From positions 281,969,638-281,992,326 of the forward strand of contig JBOZIK010000001.1 of assembly GCA_051453625.1 (NCBI GenBank): a stretch of DNA of 22,689 nt, written 5' to 3'. Of the stretch, positions 21,030-22,689 are shown piece by piece. Within the stretch, counting starts at the first letter, position 1, and each line of letters begins with the position of its first letter. The notes below the pieces were generated by a model. It saw nothing but the letters and a program-made list of their open reading frames with translations, ran no database searches and was not told the DNA's origin. The position numbers and the translations under genes were made by a program. This DNA is from Welwitschia mirabilis (Eukaryota > Gnetophyta > Gnetopsida > Welwitschiales).

Positions 21030-22592
21030 CAAGCTAAAAAGAAAGATAAGTAGTAAAGAAACATATAACTCAAATGTAGATAATCAAGTAAATACTTAAT
21101 GATCCAGAGGTAATCAAAGAACAATAAGTAGTTCCATTTTGAGTGTTAGTGTATAATACTATACAAATAAATAATCTTAAAATTAAGTTACTGAATATTG
21201 TAATAAAAATCAACCTTCAAATGTTTGAATACTTATCTAATAATGGTAAAAAATGCTCATCTCTTATGATGTGTATCATAATAATTATCTTTAATATAAA
21301 TATAATCTATTCATATGATACACACTAGTATAGGAAAAAGCCCCACATGTTATAATCTAGTAAATTACTTAATAACATTTAAGCATTAATCTATTTTAAT
21401 GAAAGCATGACATCATATTTTTGGTATTTTATTATTTAGGAATTAGAATTAATAATGAAATGATGCAATAAAATGAACATGTAATGAAAATGTAAATGCA
21501 AGTATCCTAATATAAAATTAATTATCAACCTTACCAACTTGTTATTATCCATATTCACTATTATACTGTTTATTAGAATTAGATTCAACCTATTAAAGTA
21601 ATTAATCAACAAAATCATAGTTTATTTATCCAATAAAATGTACTCAACTACATTTACCTATAAGTAACACATCCCCAATGGAGGATACTTAGCTCAACCG
21701 TAATGAAAAATATTATTGCAAGTGAAAGGATCCATTTATTAAGATGCTTCAACTATGAAAAATCACTTTAATGCATAAGATGTTAAATGAGATGACTAAT
21801 GAAAGTATATATAATATTTCTTTGATAGTTTGAATTACTGGATAATTAAAACCTAATGGGTATGAATCTAATTAAAATTTAATTATAATTTAATTAATTA
21901 TTAAGTGGTTTGTGATCATTGTCCTATTAGGTTCATCTAAATGAAATGAAAAAATGAAGGCTTTAAGTACTAGTAACCAATTATCATGTTATCCCTTGTT
22001 AAATCTATTTCTACTTGTGATCATTATTGTACTTCATCTAGACAATTAGGAAGAGACAAATCTTAGACCAAAGAGGATAAAATACTTAGTAGTTGATTGT
22101 CTACTAGATGTTTCTAAATAATCATGAGAAGGATCATCAATTTAACATTTTAATAGTTAAATAGCTTCCATTTATTCTTAGCTTATCCTTTTTAATTTGA
22201 AAGCATTAGAGACAACTTCAAAAGCATATCAATTATTAATGTTATCCTTTGTCAAATATCATAATGATTAATAAAGTATTTTAATGTGATCAAACTTTGT
22301 CATAGTCTTGTTATTTTAGTTTTATTACTCTTCACTAGAAGTTACAAATAGATTATATCTCAAAAACCATTTAGAAATGATTAGAATTATTTCAGAACTA
22401 TAGCTTCTCACTCATCATAATGGCCAATTAACTTTTGATCTCAATGAATAAAAACTTACCTAGTAAGCTTAAAACATACTTTAATAGTGGTATTAAATAT
22501 GGACAATTTGATCCTATACTACATATGCTTCTAATGTTATGTATTTTCATTTTTACCTTTTAATATGATACATTTATTTGGTTCTAATAGTA
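21030..22592 (-). repeat. LTR D, reverse orientation
   Basis: The reverse complement of LTR B matches here. The best words are CAATGGAGGATAC at 21678 and ATCAACCTTACCAACTTGTTAT near 21523 (LTR B reverse: CTCAACCTTACTAAAGGTTA). CTTCATCTAGACAATTAGG at about 22032 is the TCATC-type inverted repeat. The right edge is set where CTAATAGTAATTCC (22584-22597) resembles the reverse of the PPT plus LTR start of A and B. The left edge is only estimated from an LTR length near 1.6 kb. Open frames inside (for example 21143-21328 and 21436-21618) look like chance. Confidence 0.55.
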
Positions 22593-22619
22593 ATTCCTCT
22601 ACCATATTTGAGGTGGATG

Positions 22620-22620
22620 G

Positions 22621-22689
<69 letters not shown>
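22620..22689. repeat. GT microsatellite at window end
   Basis: About 70 bases of GT/TG repeat, interrupted by GTATG near 22622 and again near 22662. It continues past the window end. It begins about 28 bases beyond the estimated edge of LTR D. Confidence 0.97.

Noticed and set aside
21143-21618. Open frames of about 60 codons on both strands in LTR D
   Set aside because: Ile/Asn/Leu-rich AT-driven frames inside an LTR; no homology seen.

Overview
The window looks like gene-poor, probably heterochromatic, nuclear DNA of a plant, most likely a flowering plant. It is very AT-rich, has almost no CpG over most of its length, contains four runs of N (assembly gaps), and is filled with decayed LTR retrotransposons whose gag-pol order and motifs are those of plant Ty3/gypsy elements, closest to the Athila group. 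I see no intact cellular gene, tRNA, rRNA or CRISPR array. Every long open frame is either a relic of the retroelement or a chance frame.

Layout. 1-480 is AT-rich low-complexity DNA. 481-1640 is a pyrimidine-rich, CpG-containing block unlike the rest. 1641-2705 is unassigned and contains a 449-bp gap. 2706-3639 is a broken integrase (copy 1). After a 100-N gap, 3740-5420 is RNase H plus integrase of a second element (copy 2). 5421-9879 continues copy 2 with a long T-rich spacer, a relic of a third open reading frame, a polypurine tract and a truncated LTR (module A). After another 100-N gap and a TA/GA microsatellite, the same module recurs in direct orientation from 10007 to about 14775 (module B), with no gag or pol in front. 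A further LTR (C) follows in the same orientation at about 14862-16420. From about 16430 to 20600 an element on the minus strand carries RNase H, RT, protease and gag (element D), and its own LTR fills about 21030-22592. The window ends in a GT microsatellite.

All pieces appear to belong to one family. D and copy 2 match at nucleotide level across the RNase H-to-integrase linker, and the D LTR matches LTR B. Combining them gives an element of roughly 12 kb: LTR (about 1.6 kb), leader, gag with one zinc knuckle, protease, RT, RNase H, integrase, a spacer of about 2 kb, a third ORF of about 1.2 kb, polypurine tract, LTR. All copies are dead: in-frame stops are frequent, frames shift, and catalytic residues are changed (RT FMDD-type motif to FMND, RNase H TDH to TNH, integrase D and E changed). 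Most changes fit C-to-T or G-to-A decay of methylated DNA.

The points most worth a second look are the conserved post-pol ORF relic, the repeated TCATCTAGATGA-like inverted repeats at matching places in the LTR and spacer copies, the tandem and inverted arrangement of same-family pieces, and the CpG-containing block at 481-1640. All identifications rest on reading translations and comparing copies by eye. Boundaries marked 'about' may be off by tens of bases or more.
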